From the NCBI RefSeq assembly GCF_003325455.1, contig NZ_CP025198.1, positions 1,984,001 to 2,048,000 on the forward strand: DNA of 64,000 nucleotides. The letters run 5' to 3'. How positions within the stretch are numbered: position 1 is the stretch's first letter; the number at the start of each line of letters is the position of its first letter. Positions 47,641 to 57,430 of this stretch are shown piece by piece. Position numbers and translations under genes: made by a program. Below the pieces are notes generated by a model that did no database searches, was not told where the DNA came from, and worked only from the letters and a program-made list of their open reading frames with translations. The DNA is from Acidipropionibacterium virtanenii. Its GTDB lineage: Bacteria; Actinomycetota; Actinomycetes; Propionibacteriales; Propionibacteriaceae.

Positions 47641-48588
47641 TCACTCTCCGATACCCAGGTGTTCCGCTCCGATCCTTCGCGCCAGCTCCTCCAAGAACCG
47701 GGCCACTCCGGGCGGCGCGTCGCACAGCACGTCGGCACGACCGGCCACCGTGGGCTGCTCGGCCGACCAGGACACCACCCTGGCGCCGTGACCGCCCTTC
47801 TCGATCAGTCCGGCCACCACATCCAGAGCCGGAAGGTCGCCGAGATCATCGCCGCACATGAGCACTGTCGAGGGGCGGGTCCGTTCGACAAGACCGGTCA
47901 GGGCATCCGCCTTGGTGGTGTGCCAGGCGGTGAGCTCGACCACCTCGCGGCCCTCCTCGATGAAGAGCCCCAGTTCCCGACCCAACCTCCTGGCGGTCGG
48001 AGCCAGGACGCTCCAGGCCAGCTCACGGTCGGCGGCCCGGCGGGTGTGCAGGGCCACCGCTCCCTCCTTGACCTCGACCATCGTGCCGACGGTTCCGGGA
48101 TCCGAGGAGGCGGCGACGACCACGGCATGCTCCAACCGACGTCTCGCCTGCTCCACCACGGGCGGCGCCTCGGGGATGTGCATCCGGCCGGTGGCGGCGT
48201 CGTAGCTCTCAACCCCGTACTGGCCCAGGATGACGATCCGGTCGAGGCCGGGCCGGTCCAGATCCAGCATCTGCCGGGCCCGCCGCACCGGGCGCCCGGT
48301 GATCACCGCCAGGGTGGCGACCCGGTTGTTGAGCAGTTCCAGCGCCGCCCGGGCCTGCGGCAGGACCTCCGCGTCATCGGGGTCCTCGACGATGGGGGCC
48401 AGGGTGCCGTCGAGATCCATGGCGAGAAGGGTGCCGTCGGGGTCCGCGGCCGCCGCGTCAAGGACGGCGCGACCGGCCGAGGAGGTGGCGATCCACCCGC
48501 CGGTCGGCGGTGCAGGTGGCTCGGGCGAGGTCGCGGTGGCAGGCACCTCACCATCGTCACACATCGTGACGGTCCGGGTGTCCGGCAT
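47641..48588 (-). CDS. otsB: Trehalose-6-phosphate phosphatase
   Basis: About 315 residues. HAD phosphatase completing trehalose synthesis. Motif I DLDGTLAPIVEDP, motif II ITGRPVRRA, lysine region TAWHTTKADAL and motif IV GDDLGDLPAL are all present. The start is uncertain: ATG at 48588 or 48564, neither with a good Shine-Dalgarno. The frame continues far upstream only because it mirrors otsA. Divergent from otsA with 135 bp between. Confidence 0.88.
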   Translation of the reverse strand: MPDTRTVTMCDDGEVPATATSPEPPAPPTGGWIATSSAGRAVLDAAAADPDGTLLAMDLDGTLAPIVEDPDDAEVLPQARAALELLNNRVATLAVITGRPVRRARQMLDLDRPGLDRIVILGQYGVESYDAATGRMHIPEAPPVVEQARRRLEHAVVVAASSDPGTVGTMVEVKEGAVALHTRRAADRELAWSVLAPTARRLGRELGLFIEEGREVVELTAWHTTKADALTGLVERTRPSTVLMCGDDLGDLPALDVVAGLIEKGGHGARVVSWSAEQPTVAGRADVLCDAPPGVARFLEELARRIGAEHLGIGE

Positions 48589-48723
48589 TGCGGACCCGGC
48601 CACCCTCGAGGTCACGCCCGGGGCCGCGCGTGACCTCGTTGGTACGGTGGTGTCGGCGCGTCCGAACGGGATTGCCCGGACCCGTCCGTCCCGATCCCGG
48701 GCGCATCGACCGAAGGGGGCCAC

Positions 48724-50127
48724 ATGTCCGAATCTGTCCAGGAGACCGCGAAATTCATCGTCGTCGCCAATCGGCTGCCCGTTGACAGGATCGTCAACGA
48801 TGACTCGACGGTGGACTGGAGATCCTCCCCGGGCGGTCTGGTGACGGCCCTGGAACCCGTCATGCAGGCTCGCGGGGGGGCATGGATCGGCTGGCACGGC
48901 GCGGCCGACGAGCAGGTGGAGCCCTTCCACCATGACGGCTACGACGTCATCCCGGTCGCCCTCTCGGAGCTCGAGGTGGAGCGCTACTACGAGGGCTTCT
49001 CCAACGCGACGCTGTGGCCGCTCTACCACAACTGCATCGCCGAACCCGTCTTCCACCGCGAGTGGTGGGACGCCTACCGCCGGGTGAACAGGCGCTTCGC
49101 CCAGGCGGCCGCCGACCGCGCCGAACACGGCGCGACGGTCTGGGTGCAGGACTACCAGCTCCAACTCGTCCCCCAGCTGCTGCGTGAGATGCGACCGGAC
49201 CTGCGGATCGGGTTCTTCCTCCACATCCCCTTCCCGCCGATCGAGCTGTTCAATCGGTTGCCCTGGCGCAACGGCATCATCAACGGCCTGCTCGGCGCCG
49301 ACCTGGTCGGATTCCAGACTCCCGGACACGGCTCCAACTTCCTGCGCCTGGCGCGCCGGCAGCCCGGCATCGAGGGCGCCAGGGGCCGGGTCCACCTCTC
49401 CGACGGGCGCATGGTGACCGCCAAGGCCTTCCCGATCTCGATCGACGCCGCCGGAATGGCCGAACTGGCGAACTCCCCGAAGGTGCAGGCGGAGGCCCGC
49501 AAGCTGCGCGCCGACCTCGGCGATCCGTCCACCATCCTCTTCGGGGTCGACCGCCTCGACTACAGCAAGGGGCTGCGCAACCGGGTGCGAGCAGTCGGCG
49601 AGCTCTTCGACAGCGGCGAGCTGAACCCGGAGGAGGTGGTCTACCTCCAACTGGCCACTCCGTCGCGAGAACGGGTCGAGGAGTACCGGATCCTGCGCGA
49701 CGACATCGACCTGCTGGTGGGCCGGATCAACTCCAAGAGCGCCTCCCTGGCCCGCAGCGCCGTCAATTACCGGTACACCTCGGTGCCCCGCGAGACTCTC
49801 ACCGGGATGTACCAGATCGCCGACGTGATGCTCGTCACGCCGCTGCTGGACGGGATGAATCTGGTCGCGAAGGAGTACCTGGCCTGCCGGTCGCGCAGCG
49901 ACTCCGCGCTGGTGCTCTCCGAGTTCGCCGGAGCCGCGCTGGAACTCAAGCAGGCCTACATGGTCAATCCCTATGACATCGACGGGATGAAGGCGACCAT
50001 CCTGCGCGCGGTCCACGACTCGCCGCGGGTCAAGGCTCGCAAGATGCGCGCGATGCGCCGGCAGGTCTTCGAGCACGACATCGACCTGTGGGCCGACTCC
50101 TTCCTCAATCAGCTCGAGGGGGAATGA
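48724..50127 (+). CDS. otsA: Trehalose-6-phosphate synthase
   Basis: 467 residues, GT20 family. Transfers glucose from a nucleotide sugar to glucose 6-phosphate. Signatures: IVVANRLPV, SSPGGLVTAL, WVQDYQLQLVP, FFLHIPFPP and GVDRLDYSKGL, with a nucleotide-sugar site near LLDGMNLVAKEYLACR. Length matches bacterial OtsA. Starts with ATG after GGGGGCCAC. Divergent from otsB; the product protects against osmotic and drying stress. Confidence 0.95.
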   Translation: MSESVQETAKFIVVANRLPVDRIVNDDSTVDWRSSPGGLVTALEPVMQARGGAWIGWHGAADEQVEPFHHDGYDVIPVALSELEVERYYEGFSNATLWPLYHNCIAEPVFHREWWDAYRRVNRRFAQAAADRAEHGATVWVQDYQLQLVPQLLREMRPDLRIGFFLHIPFPPIELFNRLPWRNGIINGLLGADLVGFQTPGHGSNFLRLARRQPGIEGARGRVHLSDGRMVTAKAFPISIDAAGMAELANSPKVQAEARKLRADLGDPSTILFGVDRLDYSKGLRNRVRAVGELFDSGELNPEEVVYLQLATPSRERVEEYRILRDDIDLLVGRINSKSASLARSAVNYRYTSVPRETLTGMYQIADVMLVTPLLDGMNLVAKEYLACRSRSDSALVLSEFAGAALELKQAYMVNPYDIDGMKATILRAVHDSPRVKARKMRAMRRQVFEHDIDLWADSFLNQLEGE

Positions 50128-50133
50128 CCAGGG

Positions 50134-51786
50134 TCAGCGGGCCTCGCGGATGTCGCGGTCGGTGATCCCGGTTCCGTCCTCGCCGGCCTCCAGCTCCCAC
50201 TGCCTGTCGATGCTCAGCCGGTCGGCCAGCCAGCTGTCGTGGGTGATGAGGAGGACCGCCCCACGGTAGTCCTCGAGAGCCTCGACGAGATGGTCCACCG
50301 AGGCCATGTCCAGGTTGTTGGTGGGCTCGTCGAGCACCAGCAGCCGCGGAGCCGGGTCGGCGAAGAGCATCCGAGCCAGGGCGACCCGGAAGCGTTCCCC
50401 TCCCGAGAGCCCGGCGATCGGCCGGTTGACCATCTCGCCGGTCACCAGAACCCTCGCCAGCAGGCCGCGAGCCTGCTGTGGCAGCCGGTCGGGGGCTGAC
50501 GCCCGGACGGCCTCCAGAGGTGTGGCGAAGGCGTCCAGGTCGTCACGCTGGCCCAGCAGGCCCACCGGCACCGCCGGCGCGATGAGGCTGTGCAACGGCC
50601 CGGCGAAGAGCGTCCCGGCACGCCGGAGGAGATCCTCGTCTTCCTCGCCCAGGGCGATCCGCAGGAGGGTGCTCTTGCCGACGCCGTTGGCCCCGGTGAT
50701 GCGGATGCGCTCGGGGCCGTCGATGCGCAGCGAACGGTCACCGACGGCCACGGCGAGCACACGCTTGCCTTCGGCGACCCCGGTGTCGGGCAGGTCGATG
50801 CGGATCCGGTCGGGCAGCCGGGCCGCGGCGTCCGCGGCCGCCCGGACGGCTCCGGCCCGAACGGCCTGGTCGGCGCGTGCCCTCGCCTTGGATGCGCCGT
50901 CCTTCTCCGACCGGTTCTGGTAATAGTGCTGGGCTCCCTTCCCCATCCCTGACCGTGCAGCGTCCCGGCGCCCGGCCCGGTCTCGCTGGGCCTTGTGCTG
51001 CTGGTCGGCCGACGCCGCGCGGCGGATCCGTCGGACGTCGGCCTCGGCCTGGGCCAGGGACCTCTCGGCCGCGGCCTGCTCGGCTTCGCGCACCTGCTCG
51101 TACTCGCCGAAAGAACCGGTGAACACACGTGCGCCGCGGGGATCCAGGTCGACGATCGTCTCGAGCCGGTCCAGGAGCCGCCGGTCGTGCGAGACCACGA
51201 TGAGGCTTCCCGGCCAGCGGTCGAGCGTGTCGTAGAGGCGTAGCCGGGCCTCCTCGTCGAGGTTGTTCGTCGGTTCGTCGAGCAGTGTGACGTCGGCGCC
51301 GGCGAGTTCGGCTCCGGCGAGTCCCACGGCAGTCGCCTCGCCGCCCGACAGACTCAGCGCGGGCCGGTCGAGGAGGGATTCGTCGTCGCCCAGCCCGAGT
51401 TCGTCGAGCCGGGCGACTGCTCTGGCCTCGACATCCCATCGGTCTGCGATGACGTCGTAGTCGCGGGTGTCGACGGAACCCGCCTCCACCGCCCTCAGTG
51501 CCGAGCGCACCTCGGCGATCCCGAGCAGGTCCGAGACCGTGGAGCCGGGAGCGGACGCCACGTCCTGGCGCAGCAGCGTCAGGGTGCCGGCGCGGGTGAT
51601 CGTTCCGGAGACGGGTGTCAGGTCTGCGGCGATGAGGCGCAGGAGGGTGGTCTTGCCGACACCGTTGTCACCGATGAGGCCGGTGCGGCCGGGAGGAAAG
51701 GTGCAGCTGAGGTCGGTGATCGCCGCGGTGCCGTCAGGCCAGGCGAAGGTGAGATGGTCGATGACGACCGAGGAGTGCGAAGACAT
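50134..51786 (-). CDS. ABC-F family ATPase
   Basis: 550 residues. Two nucleotide-binding domains without membrane segments: Walker A GDNGVGKTT (first) and TGANGVGKST (second), signatures LSLSGGE and LSGGERFRVALARM, each followed by LDEPTNNLD. A charged helical linker joins them. ABC-F proteins act on ribosomes, either protecting from antibiotics or aiding translation; which applies is not clear. ATG at 51786 follows AAGGA. A leader hairpin lies just upstream (51802-51835). Confidence 0.92.
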   Translation of the reverse strand: MSSHSSVVIDHLTFAWPDGTAAITDLSCTFPPGRTGLIGDNGVGKTTLLRLIAADLTPVSGTITRAGTLTLLRQDVASAPGSTVSDLLGIAEVRSALRAVEAGSVDTRDYDVIADRWDVEARAVARLDELGLGDDESLLDRPALSLSGGEATAVGLAGAELAGADVTLLDEPTNNLDEEARLRLYDTLDRWPGSLIVVSHDRRLLDRLETIVDLDPRGARVFTGSFGEYEQVREAEQAAAERSLAQAEADVRRIRRAASADQQHKAQRDRAGRRDAARSGMGKGAQHYYQNRSEKDGASKARARADQAVRAGAVRAAADAAARLPDRIRIDLPDTGVAEGKRVLAVAVGDRSLRIDGPERIRITGANGVGKSTLLRIALGEEDEDLLRRAGTLFAGPLHSLIAPAVPVGLLGQRDDLDAFATPLEAVRASAPDRLPQQARGLLARVLVTGEMVNRPIAGLSGGERFRVALARMLFADPAPRLLVLDEPTNNLDMASVDHLVEALEDYRGAVLLITHDSWLADRLSIDRQWELEAGEDGTGITDRDIREAR

Positions 51787-51801
51787 GTGAGGATCCTTGG
51801 G

Positions 51802-51835
51802 CTCGCGGGATGCGGGGCTGTGTGGCAGCCGCGAG
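51802..51835 (-). promoter_or_regulatory. Leader hairpin ahead of the ABC-F gene
   Basis: CTCGCGG (51802-51808) and CCGCGAG (51829-51835) can pair around a 20-base loop, immediately upstream of the Shine-Dalgarno. Several resistance ABC-F genes are controlled by leader attenuation. This is suggestive only. Confidence 0.25.
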
Positions 51836-51892
51836 TGCGGATGCCGGTCCTCAGAGCTTCAACGGACTCTCCTTGTCGACGGATGATCGTGG

Positions 51893-51965
51893 CTCCCCCG
51901 ACTGGACTCGAACCAGTAACCCTCTGATTAACAGTCAGATGCTCTGCCAATTGAGCTACAGGGGA
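51893..51965 (-). tRNA. tRNA-Asn (GTT), copy 1
   Basis: 73 nucleotides with full cloverleaf: acceptor TCCCCTG pairing CGGGGGA (one G-U), anticodon stem CTGAC-TGTTAAT-CAG around GTT, T loop TTCGAGT. Discriminator G; encoded CCA at 51890-51892. Sequence identical to copy 2 at 52034. Confidence 0.96.
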
Positions 51966-52033
51966 TCGGCGCAGGACGCCTGCGTTGCCCGCGTACCGGA
52001 TCGCTCCGGCCCTCGGCACCGCCTCGTTGATGG

Positions 52034-52106
52034 CTCCCCCGACTGGACTCGAACCAGTAACCCTCTGATTAACAGTCAGATGCTCTGCCAATTGAGCTAC
52101 AGGGGA
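52034..52106 (-). tRNA. tRNA-Asn (GTT), copy 2
   Basis: Identical to the copy at 51893-51965, separated by 68 bases. CCA is encoded at 52031-52033. Tandem order on the same strand suggests local duplication and joint transcription. Confidence 0.96.
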
Positions 52107-52169
52107 TCGACCCTCAACGCGAGAAGAGACTCTAGCAGTGTCGCACGGCAAGGCGAAATCGGGAGAGCG

Positions 52170-52718
52170 TCAGCGCCACGCCTCGCGCAGCCTCGCGGTG
52201 GCCTCCAGAACCCGGCTCTCCGTGACCGGATCGGTGAGGTCGGCCTCGCCGTCGGCCACCGCGGTCCACTGGATGGCGCCGTCGTCGAGGCTTCCGAGCC
52301 GGCGCCGTCCTGCCACGGTGACCCGTCCTCCGTCGACATCGAGGGGTTCTCGCACCACGATTGAGGCCGTGACCCGGTCATTGAAGACCGCCGGCAGGTC
52401 TCCGGGCCGGTCCAGCTTCACCGAGTCCTCTGCGCGATCGAGGAAGGTCCAGTGCAGGGCCGACGTCTTGGACCGCCACCCGCCGCGGACCACCTCGTGC
52501 CAGGCCACGGCCCTGGAGGTGCCCCCGGCGTCGACGATCACCAGACCCTCGTCCACGGCGACCACGGTGACCGGGCGGTCCTCGTCACTGCCGGTGCCCC
52601 ACGCCAGCACGTGGGGGTGCCGGACGCCTATGACGGCCACGACCCCGGCCAGGGCCTGCGGCCCAGGGCCCCGGTCCCCCGAGAACGCGTGCATGATCCG
52701 ACCCCACCGCTGACCCAT
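52170..52718 (-). CDS. Hypothetical protein
   Basis: 182 residues, not recognised. It has a short N-terminal basic segment, then a beta-rich central region (GVRHPHVLAWGTGSDEDRPV, VVAVDEGLVIVDAG) and a charged helical C-terminus. No membrane segment or catalytic motif is evident. ATG at 52718 or an internal ATG at codon 9. It lies upstream of the tRNA-Asn pair in the direction of transcription, so may be cotranscribed with them. Confidence 0.7.
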   Translation of the reverse strand: MGQRWGRIMHAFSGDRGPGPQALAGVVAVIGVRHPHVLAWGTGSDEDRPVTVVAVDEGLVIVDAGGTSRAVAWHEVVRGGWRSKTSALHWTFLDRAEDSVKLDRPGDLPAVFNDRVTASIVVREPLDVDGGRVTVAGRRRLGSLDDGAIQWTAVADGEADLTDPVTESRVLEATARLREAWR

Positions 52719-52778
52719 GGCGCCGATTCTCCCAGATTCTGAGGAGGATCCGGCACACGGCCCCGTGGCCGAGGAGGT

Positions 52779-53612
52779 TCAGGCGGCGTCGCGCGACGAG
52801 GTCCTGGCCTCGCGCAGGATCGCCAGGGCCTGGCTCTCCAGTCTTCGCACGACGCCGAGAGTGACCCGCAGATCGGCGGCCACCACATGGCGCGGCAGGG
52901 ACGGGCCGCCCAGGCCGAAGCGCAGCTCGATGATCCTGCGCTGCAGGCGCGGCAGCTCGGCGATCGCCTCGCCGAGCCATTCGGCGGCCCAGCGGTCGCT
53001 CGGGTGGTGCTCCGCCTCGGCGATCGACGTCGGATCCCCCACCAGGACATCCCCACCCGGGTCGCGGCGCTGGCGGATCCAGTGCTCGTCGACCCCCATC
53101 GAGGCTGCCAGCTCGTCATCGCTGGGCTCGCGTCCCAGCGTCATGGCCAGGCTGAGGGCGCGCCTGTCGACCGCGCGTTCGGTGCGGCGGCGCCACACGG
53201 TGCGGGCGGCGTCGCTGGACAGCAGCTCCTCGGAGACGCGTCTGCGCACCCAGACCCAGGCGAAGGTGATGAACCTCACCCCTTTGGCGCGGTCGAAGCG
53301 CTGCATGGCCTCGCCCAGTCCCACGCATCCCGCCTGCTCCATGTCCTCGCCCGGACCGCCGGAGAACTGGGCCAGGTTGGCGGCGACCTTGACGGCCATG
53401 CCCAGCGTCGCCCTCCACAGTTGCACGGCGGCCAGGCGGCCCTCGGCCACCAGGACCCTCAGCTCCTCATCGGTGGCGTCATGCCGGACGCCACCGAGGC
53501 CGTCCAGCAGCTCTGCGGCCAGCACCCCCGCCTCCAGCCGCCCGAACAGCTCCCACTCCTCCTGGGCCGCGAGCCGCGACCTCCCTGCCGAGACGAATTC
53601 CTTGAACTCCAT
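52779..53612 (-). CDS. RNA polymerase sigma-70 family factor
   Basis: 277 residues. Region 2 is in GCVGLGEAMQRFDRAKGVRF followed by ITFAWVWVRRRV, matching the core-binding and -10-recognition helices. Region 3 covers the REPSDDELAASMGV stretch, and region 4 the ELPRLQRRIIELRFGLGG stretch with a helix-turn-helix after it. An N-terminal 80 residues replaces region 1. It resembles group 2/3 factors, not the housekeeping one. It lies 126 bp after the dnaG stop on the same strand. Regulon unknown. Confidence 0.85.
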   Translation of the reverse strand: MEFKEFVSAGRSRLAAQEEWELFGRLEAGVLAAELLDGLGGVRHDATDEELRVLVAEGRLAAVQLWRATLGMAVKVAANLAQFSGGPGEDMEQAGCVGLGEAMQRFDRAKGVRFITFAWVWVRRRVSEELLSSDAARTVWRRRTERAVDRRALSLAMTLGREPSDDELAASMGVDEHWIRQRRDPGGDVLVGDPTSIAEAEHHPSDRWAAEWLGEAIAELPRLQRRIIELRFGLGGPSLPRHVVAADLRVTLGVVRRLESQALAILREARTSSRDAA

Positions 53613-53738
53613 GACGCCACCGTGACCCCGGGAGGTGACGGCGGTCCAGGGACTGCGCCGGATCTGTGGACGGAGATATTCCCGTCCACAGGCGTCACAG
53701 AACGGGGTTCCGGCTTCCGGGGCCGGTTCGCAGGCGGC

Positions 53739-55619
53739 TCACGGGACGTCGACGGCTGCCGGGCCGCTCTGGAGCAGCTCATTGCGCATCGCCTCGAGCT
53801 CGACCAGGTCGGTGAACATCGCGTTGTAGGCCGACCTGTCGGCGGTGGGACTGGTCCGCTGCAGACGGGACTTCAGGTTGGCGATGTCGTCGGTCAGCGA
53901 CCTCAGCCTCACCTGGGCGGCATAGGCGGCGGCGTACCGCCGGTCCGGTTCGGCGGCGAGCACCGGTTCGACCAGCAGCGCGACCTCGAGCTGCCTGACC
54001 GTCGGATCGGTGATCGCATCCGCGACGGCCTGCTGCCAGGCCTGGGGGGACCCCTGGAAGGCCGGAAGCCGGCTCAGCGCCCCGAACAGCGCGCGGTAGG
54101 CGGGGTGGCGGAGATCCTCGACCTCCACCTGATCCCACTGGCCGTCGAAGAGGTCGGGGTGCTGAAGGGCCAGCTTGAGGAATCCCCGCTCGGCATCCAG
54201 GCGCCGGTCGGAGGGGTCGGGCCAGGGAAGGCCCGCAGGAGCCTCGGCCGCCGGTGCGGGCTGCGGGTCCGGCGCCATCTCGCGCACCGGCATCGGTGCC
54301 GGGCTCCGCCGGGCCCGGGCGACCTCGCGCCGCACCTCGTCGACGTCCATCCCCACGACCTGGGAGAGCTCGCGCAGGTATCCGCTCACCAGGGAGGAGT
54401 CCCGAATGCTGGAGACCAGCGGTGCGGCGGCACGCACCGCGGCGAGCCGGCCGTCGGCACGGTCGAGATCGAAACCGGCGACGACGTTGTTCATCACGTA
54501 GCGGTAGAGCGGGATACGGCGGGCCACCAGTTCGCGCACGGCCTCCTCTCCCTTCTGCATCCGCAGGTCGCAGGGGTCCAGGCCGGTGGGTTCGACGGCG
54601 ACATAGGTCTGGGAGATGAACTCGCTGTCGCCCTGGTACACCTTGAGGGCCGCCTTCTGGCCGGCGGCGTCGCCGTCGAAGGTGAACACGACCTCCCCCG
54701 ACAGCGCCCCGTTGTTGCCCATCAGGCGTTGCAGCAGCCGCGCGTGGTCGTTGCCGAAGGCGGTGCCGCAGGCTGCCACCGCGGTCTCGACGCCTGACAG
54801 GTGGGCGGCCATGACGTCGGTGTATCCCTCCACGACCACCGCTTGGCGCTTCTTCCCGATGGCCGAACGGGCCAGGTCGAGGCCGTAGAGGACGTGGGAC
54901 TTCTTGTAGACGACGGTCTCGGGGGTGTTGACGTACTTCGCCGGGATCCGGTCGTCGTCGTGGACGCGCCGGGCCCCGAAGCCCAGCACCGAGCGCCCGG
55001 AGTCTCTGATGGGCCACAGTACCCGGCCCTGGAAGAAGTCCCAGCCCTTGTCGCGGACCAGTCCCGAGCTCACCAGCGCCTTGGGGGCGAATCCCTTGGC
55101 CAGGAGGTGGTCGCGCAGCACGTGCCCGCCGCGGGGCGCGTAGCCGATGCCGAACTGCTCGGCGGCGTCGCGCCCGAATCCCCGCCCGTCGAGGAACTGG
55201 CGGGCGATGAGCCCCTCGGCCGACGTCATCTGGGCCTGGTAGAACCTCGCGGCCTCCTCGTTGGCCTCCAGGATCTGCATCCTCAGACCGGGCTCGATGC
55301 CCGGCCGGCCGTCATCGACGATTCGCAGCTGGACCCCGACCTTGTCGGCCAGCCTCTGGACGGCCTCGACGAAGGAGAGGTTGTCGATCTTCTCGACGAA
55401 GGTGATGGTGTCACCGCCCTCGCCGCACCCGAAGCAGTAGAACAGGCCGCGGGAAGGCGTCACCTGAAAGCTGGGGGTCTTCTCGTCGTGGAAGGGGCAC
55501 AGTCCCTTGAGGGAACCGCTTCCGGCGTTCTTGAGGGCGACGTACTCCCCCACCACCTCGTCGATCCGTGCCCGTTCCCGGACCAGCGCAATATCCTCTT
55601 CGTTGATCCGCCCGGCCAT
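53739..55619 (-). CDS. dnaG: DNA primase
   Basis: 626 residues. Synthesises RNA primers at the fork. N-terminal CHC2 zinc site uses Cys41, His44, Cys62 and Cys65. The central RNA-polymerase/TOPRIM domain shows [12 protein letters not shown] and [11 protein letters not shown], and the C-terminal part is the DnaB-helicase-interacting region. ATG at 55619 starts the conserved MAGRI-EEDI sequence. It is 17 bp downstream of dgt and followed by the sigma gene. Confidence 0.96.
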   Translation of the reverse strand: MAGRINEEDIALVRERARIDEVVGEYVALKNAGSGSLKGLCPFHDEKTPSFQVTPSRGLFYCFGCGEGGDTITFVEKIDNLSFVEAVQRLADKVGVQLRIVDDGRPGIEPGLRMQILEANEEAARFYQAQMTSAEGLIARQFLDGRGFGRDAAEQFGIGYAPRGGHVLRDHLLAKGFAPKALVSSGLVRDKGWDFFQGRVLWPIRDSGRSVLGFGARRVHDDDRIPAKYVNTPETVVYKKSHVLYGLDLARSAIGKKRQAVVVEGYTDVMAAHLSGVETAVAACGTAFGNDHARLLQRLMGNNGALSGEVVFTFDGDAAGQKAALKVYQGDSEFISQTYVAVEPTGLDPCDLRMQKGEEAVRELVARRIPLYRYVMNNVVAGFDLDRADGRLAAVRAAAPLVSSIRDSSLVSGYLRELSQVVGMDVDEVRREVARARRSPAPMPVREMAPDPQPAPAAEAPAGLPWPDPSDRRLDAERGFLKLALQHPDLFDGQWDQVEVEDLRHPAYRALFGALSRLPAFQGSPQAWQQAVADAITDPTVRQLEVALLVEPVLAAEPDRRYAAAYAAQVRLRSLTDDIANLKSRLQRTSPTADRSAYNAMFTDLVELEAMRNELLQSGPAAVDVP

Positions 55620-55636
55620 GGCCTCGATCCTACGTC

Positions 55637-56755
55637 CTAGAAGCCGCGGCCCATTCCCACCGGCAGGCGGGCTGCGTCCCAGCCCAACAGCTCCTCGGCC
55701 CTCGAGAAGGCGAAGTGATCGGTCATCCCGGCGACATAGGCCACCACCTGATGGGACCGGTCGGCATCAGAGGCCAGGAACTCCGACGGCACCAGCCGCG
55801 GATGCGCCAGATAGTAGGTGACCAGCCCCCGCAGCACCTCGACGACGGCCTCGGACTGGCCCACCGACTCCGGGCGGGTGTAGATGCGCTCATAGTTGAA
55901 CCGACGCAGCTCTGCCAGCGCCGCTGCTCTGGCGGCCTCCATCGATACCCGGCCGGTGGCGCAGGTGGTGTCGATCACCGAACGGATGAACACCGACAAC
56001 TGGGTCCGCCGGTCCGATCCGGCGACCTCTCGCACCTCATCGGGCAGGTCGGAGATCGAGACGATGCCGGCCCGCTGGGCATCCTCCAGGTCGTGGGCGC
56101 AGTAGGCGATGCGATCGGCGAAGGAGACCACCTCCCCCTCCACGGTGGCCGGTGCCGGACGTGACCAGGAGTGGTTGCGGATGCCGTCGAGGGTCTCCGC
56201 ACACAGGTTGAGCGAGATCAGGGCGACGTCGGCCCCCCAGACTGCGTGATCGAAGCCCTCCGGAAGGAAGAGGTCGAAGGCCTCCTCGGAGGCGTGCCCG
56301 CCCGGCCCGTGGCCGCAGTCGTGGCCCATCGCCATGGCGTCGGCCAGGGTGACGTTGGCGCCGATGCCGGCAGCGATGGACCGCGCCACCTGGGCCACCT
56401 CCAGCGCATGGGTCAGCCGGGTGCGCTGGTGATCGGTGGGGTGGACGACGACCTGGGTCTTGCCGGCGAGCCGGCGGAAGGCCGTGGAATGGACGATCCG
56501 GTCGCGGTCCCGCTCGAAGCAGGTCCGTTCGGCATCGGGCTCCTCGGGGATCGCCCGATCGCCGGCGCCGCGGGCCATGGCGGCTCCCGGCCGCAGCATC
56601 GCCGCCTCTCGCTCCTCGCGGACCGTCCTGCCGATCACCGGCCCGGGTTCCAGGATCGCGGAGCTGGTGGCGTGGCAGGTCACGATTCCCCCGTCGGTGT
56701 CATGACCAGACATGGTGCGTGCCCAGGCCCTCGATCGCTGCGACAGTTCTGCCAT
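55637..56755 (-). CDS. dgt: dGTP triphosphohydrolase-like HD-domain protein
   Basis: About 372 residues from ATG at 56755; later starts such as 56713 are possible. The metal-binding HD site is formed by His116 (RLTHALEV), His145-Asp146 (MGHDCGHG) and a later Asp ([12 protein letters not shown]). The [22 protein letters not shown] stretch is typical of the dNTPase family. It removes triphosphate from dNTPs, affecting pool balance. Located just upstream of dnaG, an order common in actinobacteria. Confidence 0.9.
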   Translation of the reverse strand: MAELSQRSRAWARTMSGHDTDGGIVTCHATSSAILEPGPVIGRTVREEREAAMLRPGAAMARGAGDRAIPEEPDAERTCFERDRDRIVHSTAFRRLAGKTQVVVHPTDHQRTRLTHALEVAQVARSIAAGIGANVTLADAMAMGHDCGHGPGGHASEEAFDLFLPEGFDHAVWGADVALISLNLCAETLDGIRNHSWSRPAPATVEGEVVSFADRIAYCAHDLEDAQRAGIVSISDLPDEVREVAGSDRRTQLSVFIRSVIDTTCATGRVSMEAARAAALAELRRFNYERIYTRPESVGQSEAVVEVLRGLVTYYLAHPRLVPSEFLASDADRSHQVVAYVAGMTDHFAFSRAEELLGWDAARLPVGMGRGF

Positions 56756-56841
56756 GTCCCCAGCATGCCAAACCCGGACCGGGCGACTCGCCCGCCGATA
56801 GCATCGGAGGTACCGCACACGAGACATCCGATGGAGTGACG

Positions 56842-57426
56842 ATGAGCCAGGATCCGAACGGCTGGAACCCCCCGAGCCAGGACTCCTGGTCGCCTGACGG
56901 CAATGCGGGGTGGAGCGGTCCTGGCAGTACCGCAGGGTCGGCCGGCGGCCCCTACGGTTCCAGTCCCTACGACCCGAACCCGTATGCGGCCCCGTACGCG
57001 GCACAGTCGGGGGGCGGCGACACCTGGGGGATCTCCTCGCCGGGTTCCGGATCCGCCGAGGAGCGCTCCATCAAGGGGATCGTGGCCATCTGCCTGGTCG
57101 GAGCCGCACTGGTGGTGTCGTTCATCCTCAGCTGGGTCTCCGGGCTGGCGATCGTCGATCTGTACAACATCACCGGCGTCACCCTGAGCAGCGAGGGCGA
57201 CTTTCCCGACACCTCGGCCACCGATTCCGCGTACGTGCATCTCGGCATGGCGATGCTCGGCCAGCTGATCCCCACCGGGCTGGGCATCGCGGCGATCATC
57301 GTGGGCGCGATGGCCATCAGGTTCCGCAATGCCAGGGCGCTGGGCATCAGCGCGATCGTCCTGGCCGTGCTCGCACCCTTCCTGTCTGTCAGCGCCATGA
57401 TGCTCGCCGCTGCCCCGGCCCTGTGA
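56842..57426 (+). CDS. Small membrane protein with Gly/Pro/Tyr-rich N-terminus (DUF4190-like)
   Basis: 194 residues. The first 75 are a soluble Gly/Ser/Pro/Tyr-rich stretch, followed by three or so membrane segments (VAICLVGAALVVSFILSWV, LIPTGLGIAAIIVGAMAI, GISAIVLAVLAPFLSVSAM). ATG at 56842 has GGAG six bases upstream. It is followed 4 bp later by a similar gene, and the two probably form an operon. Function unknown. Confidence 0.7.
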   Translation: MSQDPNGWNPPSQDSWSPDGNAGWSGPGSTAGSAGGPYGSSPYDPNPYAAPYAAQSGGGDTWGISSPGSGSAEERSIKGIVAICLVGAALVVSFILSWVSGLAIVDLYNITGVTLSSEGDFPDTSATDSAYVHLGMAMLGQLIPTGLGIAAIIVGAMAIRFRNARALGISAIVLAVLAPFLSVSAMMLAAAPAL

Positions 57427-57430
57427 TCGC

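Noticed and set aside
47641-50076. Continuous 811-residue minus-strand frame
   Set aside because: Only the first part (to about 48588) is OtsB. The rest is the mirror of otsA and has no independent similarity; high GC keeps antisense frames open.
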